A DNA stretch of 64,000 bases from Alitta virens (GCA_932294295.1 OW028585.1:21180912-21244911), one strand, 5' to 3'. Positions 1-10,200 are shown, counted from the stretch's first letter. Made by a program: numbers and translations. Notes: generated by a model from the sequence alone, not told the origin.

Positions 1-1608
1 AAATCACATGCCCTAGAAAGGAGACCTCGCTCTTAAATAACTCGCATTTGCTAGCTTTTAGCCTTAGCCCAGCCTGGCTAATGCGCTTCAGTACAACTAT
101 CAGGTTACCTAGACACTTCTGGAATGTGGAGCCCTGTACCACTATATCATCCATGTAGCATAGACAAGTGGACAGGTCCAATCCTCCTAACACTAGCTCC
201 ATCAAACGTTCCAGTGTAGCTGGTCCATTTGTAACACCAAAGGGCATCACTGTGAAGTGAAAATGTCCTCTGGGAGCAGTGAATGCGGTTTTCTCTTTGT
301 CTCTGTCATCCATTTGCCAATAGCCAGACGACAGGTCCAGGGTACAAAACCATTTTGCCCCTGACAAAGTGTCTAGACAGTCATCAATGCGTGGCAAAGG
401 ATAAGCATCCTTTTTAGTGCACGAATTCAATTTCCTATAATCCACACAAAACCTGAAAGTTCCATCTTTCTTTCTAACCAACACAGGGGGACTAGACCAG
501 GGGCTGCTGCTGGGCTCGATCACTCCGAGTCTCAGCATCTTATCCACTTCCTCTGACAGCGCCCTGCTCTGAGCCCACCCTAATCTCCGGGCCGGCACTT
601 TGAAAGGCCGATTGTCACCCGTATCAATCTTGTGCGTGGCTTGACTCGTGCGTCCCAGCCCGTATTTACCTCCCTCAAAACAATGTTCATACTCCATCAA
701 GACCTTTCGGAGCTCTGACCTTTGATCTGCGGTCAGATCGTCAGTTTCATCCAAAAGAGGCTGCAAATGAACAGGCAGTCGTGTTTCAGTGTTCTTCCGC
801 TTGAGTTCAGAATTGACCTCAGCAGCATTCACCGTTTTTGGTGAATCCACTTTTTCGACTTCGCTCAATTGACCTACCACTTGACCTTTCGCAATATGAA
901 CACTCTCAGTCGTGGGATTGGTGATCCACACGTGAGCCCCAGAGCATTGAGATGCCAACAGTCCTCTAGGTATCATTATGTGCAAATCCTGGCAAACCGT
1001 GGGCAACGACTCGAATACGAGGTCGCCCCCGTTAGATACGCCCCAGGACACTAAATTGACTGAGACCTGCGACACGTGGCGAGCTGGTATATGGACGTCT
1101 TCGTGTATAATTGCTCGGCCTGTTTTTCCAGGGCGACCCTCTATACACGCAATATCAACGCCTCCCAGCCTCAGCATCCCTACTGAACACATTAACAATG
1201 CACCGTGTCTTTTCAAGAAGTCCATCCCTAATAAACCAGGGAGACATCCGATGTCTGCTACCAAAAATTCACAAGGATAAAGCATCCTCTCTAAACAGAG
1301 AGTGAGCTCCACCTTACCATAAATATTAATGGGTCCCCCATTGGCAGCCGAGATTTTGCCTTCTACAGGTCTTAATGTCTCTCGATTCGCGCCAGGTATC
1401 TCATCATACTCCTGCTTACTCAGCAGAGATACCTGCGCACCGGTATCGATCAGGAGATCCACGTGACGTGTCCCTACACTGATCGTAATATACCAGGATG
1501 CGCTCGAATTCTGCATGGCCACCTGTCTAGGCCAGTGCTGTCCCACTTTTACCGGCTCGAATTCTGCATGGCCACCTGTCTAGGCCAGTGCTGTCCCACT
1601 TTTACCCC
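1..1608 (-). pseudogene. pol: pol: retropepsin and reverse transcriptase, frame-disrupted and partial
   Basis: The minus strand encodes an aspartic protease and then a reverse transcriptase. The protease has LLIDTGAQVSLLS near 1440-1480 and a GLLGMDFL flap-side motif near 1215-1240. The RT has LVRKKDGTFRFCVDYRKLN near 440-490, LDLSSGYWQ near 310-340, VMPFGVTNGPA near 220-255, and CYMDDIVV near 155-180. I saw no stop between about 1500 and base 1. Catalytic residues (DTG; the two Asp of YMDD) are present. YMDD instead of the commoner YxDD variants is normal variation. The frame lies at -1 relative to gag. The 53-bp direct duplication at 1503-1608 is not a multiple of three and breaks the link between the pol leader and the protease. 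The C-terminal part is outside the window. Confidence 0.87.
1503..1608. repeat. 53-bp tandem duplication at the start of pol
   Basis: The segment starting CTCGAATTCTGCATGGCC at about 1503 recurs at 1556, essentially identical over 53 bases. Because 53 is not divisible by 3, the second copy shifts the frame and introduces a stop. Removing one copy joins the pol leader to the protease frame. The near identity of the copies means the duplication is recent. Confidence 0.9.
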
Positions 1609-1682
1609 TTCCCAATATTCTGGAGGCTGAGGGGCTGCTTTTTCAGCAGGTGAAGGATCCGGGACGGATACTTCCTCCACCC

Positions 1683-3083
1683 TTACTCGTTTTCCGAATG
1701 TTTTCTCTCCCTTTTATCCTTGCCCCCCTTTTTGCCCTGATCGCTCCGCCCTTTGGACCGTTTATCACCGTGGTTACTCGACCGGTGTTCCCTGTCCTTG
1801 CTAGGCGCTCGTTTCTTTGAGTGATCATCATCGGCGTTGCGTCTGGGGCAGTCCCTGCGGAGATGCCCGGTCTTTTTGCACCGGTAGCACCTCCGTGTTT
1901 CAGGTGAGTAATCCTGCTCCTGCCGGCGAGTATTGCTGTAAACCTTTCCCTTTTCCTTGGCCATAACCTCGCCCATTATGGAATAAACTAAATCTTTCAA
2001 ATCCTGCCTCGTGATGGCTCCCTCTTTCTCAGAAGGCGGGCCGCCACGTATAGACGCTGAAGCAGTAGCAGCCACGGAAGCCTCGGGCTGCAGTATTGAC
2101 AAAGCGATAGCGCCAGCCGGCCCGACGTCAGGCTTGCTCGTTTTCGTGGCCTCGTACGCTGCTTCATACTGCACTGCCAAATCAATGGCTTCTTGCAGCG
2201 TGGGTGGCTTTAAAGCCGCCAACCAAAATCTCATACTCGTTGACCCAGCCGTCTCCATGAAGCGCTCTTTTGCAAAGCGTTCCTGCTCGGCGGGGGTGGA
2301 AGCGGGATTCGCTTTCCGAGAGAGATCCAGCAAGAATAATCCATACGTTTCGAGGTCCATCTCTGGGCCCCGTTTCGCATTGAACCATTTATTCCTGTAC
2401 GCGTCTAGGGCACGATTGGAGCAGAACAGGGCCGTCAACTGGCTCACCATCTCTCTCCAATCGTCCCGATAAGTTAGGGGCCGCATTTTCAGCTTAGCTT
2501 GACCAGTGACGCTGGTCCAAAGGTGAAAACACTTTTCCTCGTCCGTCCACTTGTTGAAAGTGGCGACCCGAGTGAATTCGTCTAAATGGTCTATGAAGGC
2601 CGTACCCTGGCCGTCATATTTTGGAGGAATAGCTTCTTTTCTCCGCCTGTACCCCGAAGAACCCAGACTCCTTTGCGGAGTACTGTTGGACGCCATGACA
2701 GCCCAGGCCGAGCCACGTGGTTCCGCACGCTCGGCGACGGAGGGCCGCCCTTCAGGCGAGGAAACAGGCGTAGACGCGGAGGAATCATTCGATTCGTACT
2801 CAGCTGGCGAGGGTTCCCTTCGACGCCCTCGATCGCTGGTCATCCGCGTATTTTCCTGACTCGTAACTGCGAGTCCAGGACTTGGAGTCCTATCCGCCGT
2901 GGCCTCTCGTCTACGAGGGCGTCCCTGCGTTCGCACTACTTTACTCCTAACCGAAGCACGTAGAGCTGACTCATCCGCCGTTTGCGAGGGGCCCGGCACC
3001 GGAGTCGATGCGGGCTCACTCGTTTCGGCTAATGCCAAGCCAGGTCTTCTACGTAACTTTGCAGGCATTATACGTGGGGCCAA
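1683..3083 (-). CDS. gag: Gag polyprotein of the Ty3/gypsy element (466 aa)
   Basis: An intact 466-residue frame. The N-terminal ~150 residues are low-complexity, rich in Arg, Ser, Pro and Glu, and likely disordered. The centre (about 155-300) resembles a retrotransposon Gag capsid domain, with the pattern PPKYDGQGTAFIDHLDEF followed by FHLWTSVTGQAK. One CCHC zinc knuckle, CYRCKKTGHLRRDC, lies at residues 399-412, and the last ~54 residues are a basic Lys/Arg tail. By family analogy the product assembles the cytoplasmic particle and the knuckle binds the element RNA. The ATG at 3083 is the first in frame and lies about 270 bases downstream of the primer-binding site, a normal leader length. 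Gag ends at 1683 and pol continues in the -1 frame. I see no perfect consensus slippery heptamer at the overlap. Confidence 0.9.
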   Translation of the reverse strand: MAPRIMPAKLRRRPGLALAETSEPASTPVPGPSQTADESALRASVRSKVVRTQGRPRRREATADRTPSPGLAVTSQENTRMTSDRGRRREPSPAEYESNDSSASTPVSSPEGRPSVAERAEPRGSAWAVMASNSTPQRSLGSSGYRRRKEAIPPKYDGQGTAFIDHLDEFTRVATFNKWTDEEKCFHLWTSVTGQAKLKMRPLTYRDDWREMVSQLTALFCSNRALDAYRNKWFNAKRGPEMDLETYGLFLLDLSRKANPASTPAEQERFAKERFMETAGSTSMRFWLAALKPPTLQEAIDLAVQYEAAYEATKTSKPDVGPAGAIALSILQPEASVAATASASIRGGPPSEKEGAITRQDLKDLVYSIMGEVMAKEKGKVYSNTRRQEQDYSPETRRCYRCKKTGHLRRDCPRRNADDDHSKKRAPSKDREHRSSNHGDKRSKGRSDQGKKGGKDKRERKHSENE

Positions 3084-3353
3084 AACACACTAAATAAGAT
3101 AGAGTATTGTAGCGTGAATTCTACTTAACTGTAGATCTGTGTAGTCTAGAATTTGAAGTCGCAACGTCGCTGCTGCTGCCGCTCAATGTAGATGCTGACG
3201 GTTCCTGTGCTCCGCTGCAACTGACTAAACCACGCGGTCGCTAGCGCCTTTATCCAGCGTGGCCGTCGCAAAGTCATTTTTTCAAAAAGTTCTTTATGTC
3301 CAGGCGTCGTCCATGTCTTCCACTCTTGGGGAACCCTACAACCGATTCTTCAA

Positions 3354-3371
3354 GTCCCATATCGGGCGCCA
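3354..3371 (-). other. primer-binding site for minus-strand DNA synthesis
   Basis: Read on the minus strand, TGGCGCCCGATATGGGAC lies three bases after the LTR end. It differs at only three positions from the well-known TGGCGCCCGAACAGGGAC site that pairs with a tRNA-Lys 3' end, so a tRNA-Lys-like primer is likely. Its position right after the 5' LTR fixes the LTR boundary. Confidence 0.8.
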
Positions 3372-3374
3372 ATT

Positions 3375-3592
3375 TGTAAGGTTCCCCAAGAAAGACAAAG
3401 CGTTAATATTCCAGTTTTTAAAGTTTATTTGCCCTGCCCCGCCGCACAGCCTGCCTATCCTCTGCTTCTTCAGCTACTGACGCGGTCTGGGTGTATTCCC
3501 GCCAAGACCCCGTGGTCACGTGGTCCGGGTCACCCAGTGCGCGTCAAAGTCGGTCACTGACCTAGTAAGGTCAGTGACCTGGGGTCATCACA
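3375..3592 (-). repeat. 5' LTR of the Ty3/gypsy element (about 218 bp)
   Basis: On the minus strand it begins TGTGATGACCCC and ends GGAACCTTACA, the TG..CA ends expected of an LTR. The end abuts the primer-binding site. An AATAAA lies inside near 3426 and could be the polyadenylation signal. The 5' end contains a short palindrome, GGTCACTGACC..GGTCAGTGACC. Without the partner LTR the boundaries rest on the terminal dinucleotides and the PBS. Confidence 0.75.
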
Positions 3593-4130
3593 ATTCTTAA
3601 AATTGTCGATGTTGACTAAAATTTATTTTTGCAAATTCCTCATCCATGGGCTGAAAAAACCTATGGTTTGGAATCAGTCTAGTCATTCATGACATATGTG
3701 TCATAATGTATAACAGAAAATACAAAGTAAATGACATACAATAACAAAAAAAGAATAATAGAAAAGTAGTAAATAAAACTAGGTTCCAGCTACAACAGAA
3801 CGAAATGGCCCTGCAAATTGCCGCATAACACGGCGAATTTTGCCATTTTCACAGGGAGTGGATACCGTCTTTGTTCAGAAAGGTATTCTATCACTTTCTG
3901 GCTTTTATCTAATGTATACTTTTCATAAAGTTATGCGCTCCGTTCGTCGTGGTCAGCGAACGTTCGCCTTGATAAGGTCAACTGTCAAATGGTACCTACG
4001 GCAAATTTTGCAGTTTGAGAGCAAATGGATACCGTTTCTCTTCAGAACTGACTTCTATGACGTTCTGCCTTTTATTTAATGTATAACTGCGTGCCAATTT
4101 GCACATTTCTATGTGCTCTAGTTTTACTAT
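3593..4130. repeat. gene-free stretch with a diverged ~180-bp direct duplication
   Basis: No credible gene. The block around 3830-3925 (GGATACCGTCTTTGTTCAGA ... TTTTATCTAATGTATA) recurs in diverged form at 4008-4085 (GGATACCGTTTCTCTTCAGA ... TTTTATTTAATGTATA). The short ORF at 3840-4079 spans this repeat and has no recognisable domain. Confidence 0.5.
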
Positions 4131-4250
4131 ATTTTGCACCTTTTAAAATATTTTTCCCTATCAAGGGAGTTAAATCAAAAAATAAAACATAAAAACTAAG
4201 GGGAGAGTTGCTAGGATTGGACCACTTAACTTCGAGGGGCTGTAGATAGG
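4130..4250 (+). repeat. dispersed repeat, copy 1 (partner at 32200-32325)
   Basis: About 120 bases, including CCCTATCAAGGGAGTTAAAT and GAGAGTTGCTAGGATTGGAC, recur almost identically at 32200-32325. An inverted fragment (GGTCCAATCCCAGCAACTCT) lies at 10503-10524, just upstream of the first zinc-finger gene. Further inverted GTGGTCCAATCC motifs lie at about 4381 and 4409. The family may be a MITE whose ends contain GGATTGGACCACTT. Confidence 0.6.
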
Positions 4251-4544
4251 AAGTGGTTCATCATAAACTCAATATTTCTAGAGTAACCTGTAGTGATATA
4301 GAATGTCTTTTCCCTGTCCAAAATGCATTGTTTCAACTTGCACCAGAAAAGAGAAAAGTAAGATTTTAATTCGTTTCCAAAGTGGTCCAATCCAGAAAAC
4401 AGTGTCCTCGATTGGACCACCTTGTTTCCTCTATTTCACCCTACAACTTTCAAATTGCCAGTCCATACATACATTCTGCAGTGGCTAGACTACCACCAGT
4501 CCATGCTTCTAATAATAGATACAATGAAATCCAATACTGAATCA

Positions 4545-4650
4545 GATAAAATTAGTGGCGCGCCACAGGAAAAGGGGGCTTATGGGTGGTGACGTCATAA
4601 CTGCGAAACTGGCGGGAAAATGCAAGCAAGCCACGCGTGCGTAATATTAA
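4545..4650 (+). promoter_or_regulatory. CpG-rich block with perfect CRE and E2F-like sites
   Basis: Within about 80 bases of otherwise AT-rich DNA lie GGCGCGCC (about 4557-4564), a perfect palindromic cAMP-response element TGACGTCA (4590-4597), an E2F-type GGCGGGAAAA (4611-4620) and CACGCGTGCG (about 4632-4641). Such a grouping is typical of TATA-less promoters. No convincing ORF follows, so promoter function is inferred only. Confidence 0.35.
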
Positions 4651-4694
4651 ATGTTAACTGCAGAACTGGGGCCGATCAGTTTTGTCCCAGAAGT

Positions 4695-4870
4695 TAATTT
4701 ATATATTATATATATATATATATATATAGCTTTTATTGACACTTTTTCATATCAGAAAAGATACATATGTCACAAAATATCTACTCACTACGTCTATCTA
4801 AAACTACATCTACAAAAATCTGATGTACAAGTTCTCATTATTTTATACATAATATAGGCCTACAGCTTAA
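4695..4870 (-). mobile_element. LINE 3'-end remnant with (TA)n tail
   Basis: An (AT)n run near 4701-4728 is followed by TTTATTGACACTTTTTCATA and CAGAAAAGATACATATGTCA. The same arrangement, (TA)n then TTTATTGACAAGCCTGATAT and CAGGAATTGATACATGTGTC, occurs at 60215-60300, where it adjoins the end of a reverse-transcriptase ORF on the minus strand. Both are therefore probably minus-strand LINE 3' untranslated ends with a microsatellite tail. Confidence 0.5.
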
Positions 4871-5465
4871 CATTTAAGGTCCCAGTTGCCACAATTTGAA
4901 GTTTTCTGGACAGAGTCCTGCTCTTAAACATTCAGTTTTAAGGCGAAATTATATATATATATATATAAGTACATAAAAGATAGCAAATAAAATCACAGAT
5001 CAAATCACAAATTAATCATACTGCTCTCTCCCTCCAACATTGAATGGACTCACCCATGTTAGTCCCATTTCTGGGAAATGGGCTAGTTCATTTCAGTTTT
5101 AGGGATGAAAGCCAATATGCCTAAAAATAGTTTTACTCTACAAAATCGTTGAAAAACATTTGTCAAACATTATTCATAAAGAAATACAAAACAAGTATAA
5201 CCACTTTACTGACAGTGTTATCACACCAGTCAGCGGCGGATCCAGAATTAATGAGGGGGGGGGGGCATAGGACTTCATTAAATTACCTGTGCCTTGCTCT
5301 GACTGATGGCTATTTGGCAATGTAAAATCTGCGTGAACAGGGAGGGGGGGGGGGGGGGAGTAAACGTGTATGTAGGTATGATAGTAGTTAGGATGCAGAG
5401 GTTTGGAAAGATTTTCCCTGCATATGTCTTAAATACAAAGAATATTTAATTCATTAAGACACATT
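4871..5465. other. no gene seen; poly-G runs
   Basis: AT-rich DNA with a short (TA)n at 4950-4967 and pure G runs near 5256-5265 and 5343-5357. No ORF of substance, RNA gene or identifiable element was seen. Confidence 0.5.
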
Positions 5466-6451
5466 TTTACGGAGCCACTAAGAGGACATGGCAAAAAATA
5501 AAATTCTCCCGTGCGCACATGTAATTCAAGAATTTTTTTTTTTTTCCATGCACACGAGTTAATTAAGTGGTGCCACGAGAAACATTTGGTATGGACGAAC
5601 ATTTTTTTTTTAATTAAGTCGTGCGCATGAGATAATTAAGTCATGGCAGAGAAAAACGGGCGCACACTTCTGCTGTTCCATTCAATGGCCAAGCCCTCTG
5701 TAGTGAAGTGCACTCAGTGACCCCAGCCAATTAGGACATATGTCAGAAAGTTCATTAGATATATCTTGATTGCAAAAATGTATTGTGTTGTTTTTCAGCA
5801 ACTAAAAGTGCAAGAAAGATGGGGTTTTCAATTGAGTACATGAAATTACATGTTCTACCAAAAGGTGACAATCTTGTATATGTACATGTATTTGTACTTT
5901 TGCTCTGTAAATTCAATAAGCATTTACATAGCTAGACAGACAGATAGATAAAAGATAGATAGATAGATAGATTGATGGGTATTGATTGACCAGTTGATAT
6001 AACATCTACATGTGTGTTTGATTGATTGATTATCGACCAATTGATATACCATATGTGTGATTGATTGATTGATTTGTTCATTGCAGTTTACTGCAAGGAC
6101 TATTTTTCATTGCAAGGAACAGCATTTTTAAATGCAGAACTACCCAGATAGAATTTGTGCAAATGTTTCTCGTGTGCACCAAATGTTTCTCGTGCGCACC
6201 AAATGTTTCTCGTGCGCACAAATTAATTAACTTGTTAGCACGGGGAAAAAAAAGAAGGTTTTTGTAAATTTACTTGTGTGCACGGGGAAAACATTTATTT
6301 TTCTATAAATTATCTCGTGCGCACAGGAAAAAAAAAAAATTTTTGTAAATAACTCGTGCGCACGGGGAAAAAATATATTTTTCATAAATTAACTTGTGCG
6401 CACCGGAAAATTTTATTTTTTTCTACCATGTCCTCTAAGGGGCTCCGTAAA
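5466..6451. mobile_element. non-autonomous DNA transposon (about 1 kb) with long TIRs and internal GTGCGCAC repeats
   Basis: The left end TTTACGGAGCCACTAAGAGG (5466) matches the inverted right end TTTACGGAGCCCCTTAGAGG (ending 6451). The match continues for about 55 bases through ACATGG, an A-rich stretch, AAAATT and GTGCGCAC. No transposase is encoded. The interior carries many copies of CTCGTGCGCAC followed by G/A-rich runs, including three tandem copies of a 20-bp unit, CAAATGTTTCTCGTGCGCAC, at 6159-6222. Target-site duplication and superfamily could not be settled. Confidence 0.75.
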
Positions 6452-7687
6452 TTTTAAAAACATTCATGTATATATATATACACTTAATTCTTAAAAAATG
6501 TGTGATATCAGCGCAAACAGAAGAATACCAGGGGTTATGAAATGTAGCAAACAACACAAGTTCAGCAATTTTTGCATAATTGCCACAATTATAAAAAAGA
6601 AAGAGAAATATATGTCAAAATGAAGCTTTCAAAGTATTACGATGTAGACATTTTAAAAGACAAATAACATGTGTTTAGGTACACTAGTAGGTGAGACCCA
6701 GTTGATACAGGTTTTAGAAAACATGAATTTTTTACAATATTCTATAGTATTTATGGCCAAAAGGACACCATAAGGCACAAATAAAATATTTTAGACATAT
6801 AATAACAAAGCATGTAGGTGCAATAGTATTAGAGTACTGCTTAGGAAAAGCAAAAAAATGTTAAAAATGTTTTCCCAAATCTTTAAAACAAAGTTGAGAC
6901 ATATATCAATGAGACTATCAAAAGTCACAACTTGGCCAAAAAACTAAAAAGATACCAAATTATATCAATGTATATACAATAGTGGTGGAGTTCTGCTTCG
7001 GAAATTAAATGTGACAAACCCACCTGCACACACACTACATGTATAACTTTTTAATAGAGTATATATATAGAAAGTCAACAGTGTCAAGCATGGAACAGCT
7101 TGGCAATGTTATTACAAGATCTACAAATAAAGAAATCAATCAAGTTCAGTACATCTGCAGTCTACAATTTGTCTGCATTTCTATGCAGGTACTTCAAACC
7201 TCTGCCTGGGATAATAAAGCTAAGATATGGAAAAAAATTTAGGTGGTCAGCATGATAATTTAAAATTATTGGATGTTTTCTATTCTTGTTTTTTTTACCC
7301 ACTATTTCCGACTTATATCCAGCCTAATAATTTAATTGCAATGCTATAACTATAAAAGAAGGGGATGTTATTGCATGCAGTGGACTTTCAGGAACATTTG
7401 GAGACCGTTTTTCATTAGAAACTCAAAAGAGAACAACAATTTTAGGGGATCCGAAGAAAAAGAAACCAATTCAAAAAGTCTAATTTTTTTAAGGATCTTT
7501 TTCACAAATCTTGCAATTAAAAAATGTTCAGCCATATGAATTTAATATAACATTGTACCTGACTGTAACTTATTATAATACCTGACTGTAACTTATTATA
7601 ATAATCTATATGAGGCAATAAGAAAGTGGGGTCACCGCGCTTGTTTTTCTATAAAAACTGACCTTTTTACTAGCACAGCCATATACT
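6452..7687. repeat. AT-rich spacer with one member of a dispersed repeat (6560-7030)
   Basis: The block with GTAGGTGCAATAGTATTAGA and AAACAAAGTTGAGACATATA resembles 45360-45990, which has GTAGGTGCAGTAGTGTGTGA and AAACGCAGCTGAGATATGTT. The two are diverged members of one family. The small ORFs at 7039-7242 and 7336-7539 have no recognisable domain and probably are not genes. Confidence 0.4.
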
Positions 7688-7945
7688 ACCGTAGGTGAAG
7701 ATTATTGTTTTTGGTGTTATTATTATTAATCTTCACCTATACCATAGATGAAGATTATTGTTTTTGGTGTTATTATTATTAATCTTCACCTATACCATAG
7801 GTGAAGATTATTGTTTTTGGTGTTATTATTATTAATCTTCACCTATACCATAGGTGAAGATTATTGTTTTTGGTGTTATTATTATTAATCTTCACCTATA
7901 CCATAGGTGAAGATCATTGTTTTTGGTGTTATTATTATTATGCTA
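7688..7945. repeat. five tandem ~53-bp units, each a self-complementary hairpin
   Basis: The unit runs ATAGGTGAAGATTATTG..GGTGTTATTATTATTAATCTTCACCTATACC. AGGTGAAGATTA at the start is the exact reverse complement of TAATCTTCACCT at the end, so each unit can fold. Starts are spaced about 53-54 bases, and four full units plus a partial fifth are present. A single ATAGGTGAAGATTA recurs at about 8906, suggesting that the end of a MITE was amplified. Confidence 0.85.
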
Positions 7946-8960
7946 TCACTTTTTTTTTTAGTCCCTTTATCAAACTTTGTCATAATATACTCTAGGGCGA
8001 GGGTATTACATTGACCCAGTTTCAGTGACCTTGGCCAATTTTTAGGTCATATAAATGTATAGCAAACTACCCAAAACATGTACCCAAAATCCCAATAGGT
8101 CAAGGTCAAATTGAAGGTCAAACATGATCTTAAAATCAAACTTTTGCATGAGATGTTGCCCTAATACCTTAGCATCACCATGCACAAAATGAAGTGTCAA
8201 GGTCACCATGCACAAAATGAAGTGTCAAGGTCCAATGGTCAAGGTAACAGGTCCGATTAAACTTGACCGAGTGACCCTTGACTTCATCGAGGATGAAACC
8301 GGTGTCCGAACCTAAAACGGTCATAGCTCCGGTCGTAATTAGGCTACAGAAATGGCAAAGACATATTTGGAAAGCTCAGTTTCATCCCTTTCTAAAAATG
8401 TATAGCGTGACAACCTACGTTTACTGGTTAAAAAGATCGCTCGACCCTGAACTTTTCAACTTAAAAAAAAATCTAACCTAATTTTGATGAAAACTTGAAT
8501 TAGATTTTTTTTTTGCCAAGAGGGAATGCTTCGATTGGACCCAAACTCATAGGATTATTAACCCATATGTATACAAAAATTCATGCAAAAGGTTGGGTCA
8601 AAAGGTCAAAGTCACAGACACTGAAAAGTACTTTAAACATAAAAATCTCTAACTCCAGTCCTAATCAACCTTTTTTAATGGAGAAAACATTTATGCAAAG
8701 CACATTCCAAACTCTTTGCCTTAGGGAATAGCATGTTGTTCTTAACCTTTTTTTTTCAGGCATAAATTGACCATGTTTCATTAGAAAGTTTGACTATTTT
8801 CTATGACTTTCAGGTATTGACTCATTTACGTTCATGACATTCACATATATGTCATTACGACCTTAACATGAACCATTTTCATTTACAATAGCTGTGCAAT
8901 AGCCTATAGGTGAAGATTAGTAATTGACGTATGTCAATTAGAGTTTCTAGTTTTTTTTTG
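7946..8960. repeat. MITE-like block rich in TCAAGGTCA half-sites
   Basis: TCAAGGTCA occurs at 8100-8108 and 8197-8205. Close variants lie at 8112-8120 (TGAAGGTCA), 8225-8233 (TCAAGGTCC) and 8239-8247 (TCAAGGTAA), with an inverted TGACCTTGG at 8026-8034. A 28-bp unit starting ACCATGCACAAAATGAAGTG is tandemly duplicated at 8177-8232. Three half-sites run together at 8595-8614 (GGGTCAAAAGGTCAAAGTCA). The block lies between the hairpin array and a solitary copy of its end motif. No gene is present. Confidence 0.5.
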
Positions 8961-9545
8961 TTTTCGCTCAATTGGTTCAAGAAGGAGTTAAATGATATTG
9001 CATTTATTCGCAAATATTTGCATTTATTCGCAAATATTTGAGTTTTTTGCCACATAATTTATTTTCGGAATTTGTGTCTTTTGCTACATAATTTTTTGTT
9101 CTGCCCAATTCGTTCCAGAAGGAGTTAAATAATTTTGCATTTATTCGCAAATGTTTGCGCTTATTCACAAATGTTTGCGAATAATAGCAAAAAGATTCAA
9201 CTATACTGTAAAAAAAAATATATAATAAATAATTTAAAAAAAATTATGTAATGAAAAACACAAACTCAAATAGCAAAGAATGCATACTGAAAAACACTAT
9301 GTGGGAAACCACACAAATAAAAAAAAAAATTATAATGTACCAAAAATGCCAAAAAAAAAATGTTGCAAAAAACGCAAATGAAAAAACAATTGTATTATAA
9401 AAACACAAGCCAAAAAAAGTATGTACAAAAACCACAAAAAAAAAAAAGAAGCAAAAAACGCAAATTTAAAATTATTTAAAAAAAAAACACATCTAAAATC
9501 AATTATGTTGAAAAAAACGCCAGAAAAAAAGAAGTTGTGTGTGGC
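8961..9545. repeat. duplicated TTCGCAAAT block and A-rich degenerate minisatellite
   Basis: Two similar ~80-bp blocks start near 8967 and 9101. Each has an AGAAGGAGTTAAAT motif followed by copies of TTTATTCGCAAATNTTTGC. From 9190 to 9545 the plus strand is a degenerate, A-rich minisatellite built around AAAAAACGCAAAT. The Phe-rich minus-strand ORFs here are translations of this repeat and are not genes. Confidence 0.5.
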
Positions 9546-10200
9546 ACTAGAAGGCTTCCGTAGTAAGAATATTAACCTCAGCTGCTTTCCCATGTTTGAG
9601 GCTCAATTGTGTTAAAAATGCACATATAATTATGAAATTTCAGAAAAATTTATAAAGGTTATGACAAACACAATGCCAGATTTTGGTAATTGTTGGTAAA
9701 TGAGCACCCGAGATAAAAAAAACCAAATACGGAGGTTGTTTTTACGTCGGAAACCGGCTTTTTAACACGCCAATTTTAATGTTGATTTTTACAAAAAGTT
9801 ATTATTGTAGCAGCTCACAATTTTAGTTGAGTATAGAACAGTTTTAAACAACGGATAACGAAGATATGTCATGAAATGTAATGCATAGTTTTACAAGTGC
9901 CTGTGTTGCTCCTCATTACGTCTGCAGTGGTTATATGCGCGAAAACATTACATTTTTAAATACCACATATGACCACTAAATATTGAGATATCTTGAAATT
10001 TTTTACATTTCCATAAACTACACATTTTAGACAATTACTTACGATCAAAAAGTAATTTTTGAAAAATCCACCCATTAGCCCCCTTTTTACACGGTGCGTC
10101 ACATTAATGTTAAAAAATTTGCTGAGTATCATGCATGTTGCAGCATTTCCTAAATATTTAATTTCATCCTCACTATGTTACAGGTTTAAAAAGTTATTTA
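9546..10200. other. no feature seen
   Basis: AT-rich DNA without a supported ORF, repeat or RNA gene. Confidence 0.5.

Larger units (their letters stand above)
1..3592 (-). mobile_element. Ty3/gypsy LTR retrotransposon, 5' two-thirds, cut by the window edge
   Basis: Read on the minus strand the order is LTR (3375-3592), primer-binding site, leader, gag, protease and reverse transcriptase, the last running past base 1. RNase H, integrase and the 3' LTR must lie to the left of the window. The gag-PR-RT order, the LLIDTGAQ protease motif and the LDLSSGYWQ and YMDD reverse-transcriptase motifs place it in Ty3/gypsy (known family features). Gag is a long intact frame, so the insertion is fairly young, but a 53-bp tandem duplication at the start of pol disrupts the enzyme frame. 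The element is much richer in GC and CpG than its surroundings. Confidence 0.9.

Noticed and set aside
2011..2963. Plus-strand ORFs of 100-153 residues over the gag region
   Set aside because: Shadows of the long minus-strand gag frame.
9244..9593. Phe-rich ORFs resembling membrane proteins
   Set aside because: They are the complement of an A-rich minisatellite; the hydrophobic bias comes from TTT codons.
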